Source of the DNA: Deltaproteobacteria bacterium
GTDB taxonomy: Bacteria; Desulfobacterota; Desulfobacteria; Desulfobacterales; B30-G6
DNA length: 8,753 bases
Reading direction: 5' to 3'
Assembly (NCBI GenBank): GCA_003647375.1
Contig: QMMS01000191.1
Coordinates: 1-8,753, forward strand
Part shown: positions 7,113 through 8,753 of the stretch, in pieces
Layout of the letters: every line of letters begins with the position of its first letter
Position numbering within the stretch: position 1 is the first letter of the stretch
Notes under the pieces: model-generated
The model's database searches: none
The model's input: only the letters and a program-made list of their open reading frames with translations
What the model was told of the DNA's origin: nothing
Translations under genes and position numbers: made by a program

Positions 7113-7273
7113 TTAACTTAAGGGGATTCCATGTTGGGAGAACCCATCGCAATCGCTATCGGGATCGCTATCGAAATCGACAAATATAGCAATGCCAATC
7201 TTCTCGATCCCGATAGCGATTGCGATTTCGACCCCGAAAAGACCCTTCTAAAAGTAACAACGGCTTAAGTTAA
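7113..7273. repeat. nested inverted repeats bracketing a small ORF
   Basis: Outer arms TTAACTTAAG (7113-7122) and CTTAAGTTAA (7264-7273) are perfect complements. Inner arms at 7146-7167 and 7205-7226 are a perfect 22-bp inverted repeat with a 37-nt loop. The inner arms are made of hexamers: ATCGCA, ATCGCT, ATCGGG, ATCGCT, ATCGAA and ATCGAC from 7146, then CTCGAT, CCCGAT, AGCGAT and TGCGAT from 7203. The outer arms overlap the ribosome-binding site and the stop codon of the small ORF at 7131-7268, so the whole behaves like a compact cassette. It may be a small mobile or fold-back element. Confidence 0.75.
7131..7268 (+). CDS. possible 45-residue peptide made of mirror-image hexamer repeats
   Basis: ATG at 7131 is preceded by AAGGGG with five bases between, a strong ribosome-binding site. 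The frame runs 45 codons to TAA at 7266-7268. After MLGEP comes alternating isoleucine (IAIAIGIAIEID, residues 6-17), then KYSNANLL, then alternating aspartate (DPDSDCDFD, 26-34), then PEKTLLKVTTA. The repeat period of six bases equals two codons. Because the two halves are reverse complements in the same phase, ATC-isoleucine codons in one arm become GAT-aspartate codons in the other. No signal peptide or known domain was recognised. It could be a leader peptide for the downstream HEAT gene, a repeat-born small protein, or a chance frame in a palindromic repeat. Confidence 0.35.
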   Translation: MLGEPIAIAIGIAIEIDKYSNANLLDPDSDCDFDPEKTLLKVTTA

Positions 7274-7285
7274 TGGCATTATGTG

Positions 7286-7355
7286 TAGGCTATAGGCTGT
7301 AAGCTATCAAACGCCTAACAGCCTGATAGTCTATAGCCTACAGCCTATGGCTTAC
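7286..7355. repeat. second heptamer palindromic array, upstream of the HEAT gene
   Basis: Ten heptamers run in phase: TAGGCTA, TAGGCTG and TAAGCTA forward, three divergent central units, then AGTCTAT, AGCCTAC, AGCCTAT and GGCTTAC inverted. GTAGGCTATAG at 7285-7295 is the reverse complement of CTATAGCCTAC at 7331-7341. It has the same unit family and the same direct-then-inverted plan as the array at 6883-6945. It would form a hairpin just before the ribosome-binding site of the gene that starts at 7381. Confidence 0.8.
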
Positions 7356-7380
7356 AACATTGCCATAAGGATCCCACACA

Positions 7381-8753
7381 TTGAAAACACGGTTTCCAGC
7401 ATCCATATCCGTCGGTACCGGCCTTTTGATGGCACAGATAATTGCAACGGTGCAGGTATTCATCAGCAACCTGGCGCTTCATGAGAAAATGTTCTGGATT
7501 GCCCAGGCCGGCTACCTCACAGTTCCCAACCAAAAGATTATACCGACACTCAAAATGGTAACCCCCGCCTTCAATGGTGGACTCTTTTTTACCCTCACAA
7601 TCGGTGTGGGCATTTCATTGGTATCCCTGGCGTGTGCCTGGGCCTGGAAATACCCGTGCCGCTTGAAAAAGGGTTTTCTATTTGTCTTTCTCGGGCTGTG
7701 GGCAGTGTCGATCACAGCCCTTAACCGGCATGGCTTCGTACTCATGCCGACCCTGCATGCCATCCTCATTCCCGCTGTTGTGGTCACGCTTTATATAGTG
7801 CTAAGCCCGAACGACCTGGGAAGAGGTTCCCGGTTGACACTGTTGCTGCATTTTCTGGCGATTTCGCTGTTAGCCATTCTCTGGTCGACCCAGATGAACG
7901 CCGGTCTCTATCTCAACATCAGGGACAACCTTCTATTGTCGAATGCCCCGGGCATACACTTCAACGACTTTTATTATCATTATACCCTGTATCCAGCCGA
8001 AACCTTCCGCAACCTGAATCAAAAACTGATCAAGACGTATCATCTCTCGAAAATAGAAAACGCCCGGGACCATAAAAGATTGAAACGAAAGCTCGGCAGC
8101 TATGACTACCTTCTGATCAATGAAAAAGGAAAAGCAGATGTAGAAATCGTCGTCGAAAAGGAACGCATACGATTGTCTGGGAGCCAGCAGACGATAGAGA
8201 CGGATCTGAAGAATTTTTTCGAAAATACGCGACAAACCCTGCAGGATCTATCCAAAAGCAATGATACCTATATCCATTTTCGCGCAGCAACATCCATATC
8301 ATTGCTGGTGGGATTTCCCCTGATACTTTACTGGTTGTTCAGCGGATTGCTGTCCCGGGGCTTCTCATTGTTTCTTGGCAGGCAGCCATCCGCCATTGCC
8401 GGCATCACTGTCTGCTGCACGTTAGGCACCCTTTTACTCCTCCTGATGCCCATAGGCGATAAAAGAGACCTCACGATTGACAGTCTTCCTGGAATGCTTG
8501 CGTCAGATGACTGGAAAGATACGGTCAGGGCACTCAGGCATATCAGCACAAACAATATCGATCTTCATCAATTCAACCTTACACAAGACCTGTCACAGCA
8601 TCCATCGATACCGGTTCGATACTGGCTGGCCAGAGATCTCAGCGTCGGCAGGCACCCCGAAGACGAAGCTCACCTGATCACCCTCATGCAAGATCCCCAT
8701 CCCAACGTGGCATGTCAGGCGCTTTACAGCATCGGAAAAAGAAAATTCCGGAA
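7381..8753 (+). CDS. multi-pass membrane protein with C-terminal HEAT-like repeats (3' end beyond window)
   Basis: The frame is open from TTG at 7381 to the window edge, giving 457 codons with no stop, so the gene is cut by the window. I chose TTG because TAAGGA lies nine bases upstream, an in-frame TAA at 7366-7368 bars an earlier start, and it gives a basic start (KTR) before the first membrane helix. ATG at 7429 is possible but has no ribosome-binding site. Hydrophobic segments lie near residues 8-30, 67-89, 97-116, 118-141, 150-169, then 301-326 and 336-358. Residues 172-300 form a polar loop or domain, probably outside the cytoplasm, with the stretch RDNLLLSNAPGIHFNDFYYH (181-200). From about 375 the chain has helical repeats (ALRHIS; VRYWLARDL; HLITLMQDPHPNVACQALYSIG) of the HEAT/PBS-lyase kind, used for protein binding. 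I do not recognise a named family, and no enzyme motif was seen. Confidence 0.8.
   Translation, partial: MKTRFPASISVGTGLLMAQIIATVQVFISNLALHEKMFWIAQAGYLTVPNQKIIPTLKMVTPAFNGGLFFTLTIGVGISLVSLACAWAWKYPCRLKKGFLFVFLGLWAVSITALNRHGFVLMPTLHAILIPAVVVTLYIVLSPNDLGRGSRLTLLLHFLAISLLAILWSTQMNAGLYLNIRDNLLLSNAPGIHFNDFYYHYTLYPAETFRNLNQKLIKTYHLSKIENARDHKRLKRKLGSYDYLLINEKGKADVEIVVEKERIRLSGSQQTIETDLKNFFENTRQTLQDLSKSNDTYIHFRAATSISLLVGFPLILYWLFSGLLSRGFSLFLGRQPSAIAGITVCCTLGTLLLLLMPIGDKRDLTIDSLPGMLASDDWKDTVRALRHISTNNIDLHQFNLTQDLSQHPSIPVRYWLARDLSVGRHPEDEAHLITLMQDPHPNVACQALYSIGKRKFR

Noticed and set aside
7347..7476. Plus-strand ATG frame beginning MAYNIAIRIP
   Set aside because: It starts inside the heptamer array with no ribosome-binding site and stops inside the HEAT-gene coding sequence in another frame.
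7345..7787. Minus-strand frames of 62 and 91 codons
   Set aside because: They are antisense to the TTG-initiated membrane-protein frame, which shows membrane helices and repeats. They contain no recognisable domains.

Overview
The window looks like chromosomal DNA of a Desulfobacterota (deltaproteobacterial) organism, probably Desulfobacterales. I infer this from the style of the IleS, LspA and long HolA proteins, the mid-range base composition, and intergenic gaps packed with short periodic palindromic repeats. No marker gene fixes the taxonomy, so this is moderate confidence only.

Layout: (1) 1-265 has no gene. It holds an array of tiny hairpins with an 18-19-nt period, followed by short heptamer repeats. 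(2) 266-5092 on the minus strand is a housekeeping block read ileS -> lspA -> holA: isoleucyl-tRNA synthetase, lipoprotein signal peptidase and the clamp-loader delta subunit. lspA and holA overlap by four bases (TTGA). ileS and lspA are separated by 232 bp carrying an 8-nt-period palindromic array. (3) 5093-5494 has no protein gene. It holds two small hairpins at the ileS ribosome-binding site and a ~290-bp imperfect palindrome that folds on paper into a three-way-junction RNA. (4) 5495-6868 on the minus strand encodes a UDP-glucose 6-dehydrogenase-type enzyme. (5) 6869-7380 is a divergent regulatory gap. It has a good sigma70-like promoter for the dehydrogenase, a weaker one facing the other way, two heptamer palindromic arrays, and between them a possible 45-codon gene built from mirror-image hexamer repeats. 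(6) 7381 to the window end on the plus strand is an incomplete gene for a multi-pass membrane protein with C-terminal HEAT-like repeats; it starts at TTG.

How the genes relate: ileS-lspA is a widely conserved pair and holA is translationally coupled to lspA. The dehydrogenase would supply UDP-glucuronate for envelope or exopolysaccharide synthesis, and it diverges from the membrane/HEAT gene. No link between those two beyond shared intergenic DNA can be shown here.

The most notable content is non-coding. Every intergenic gap holds a direct-then-inverted micro-array or hairpin set, each with its own period (6, 7, 7, 8 or about 18.5 nt). There is also a large palindrome whose long helix is unbroken only when read as plus-strand RNA, and a small ORF whose two halves are encoded by the two arms of one inverted repeat.
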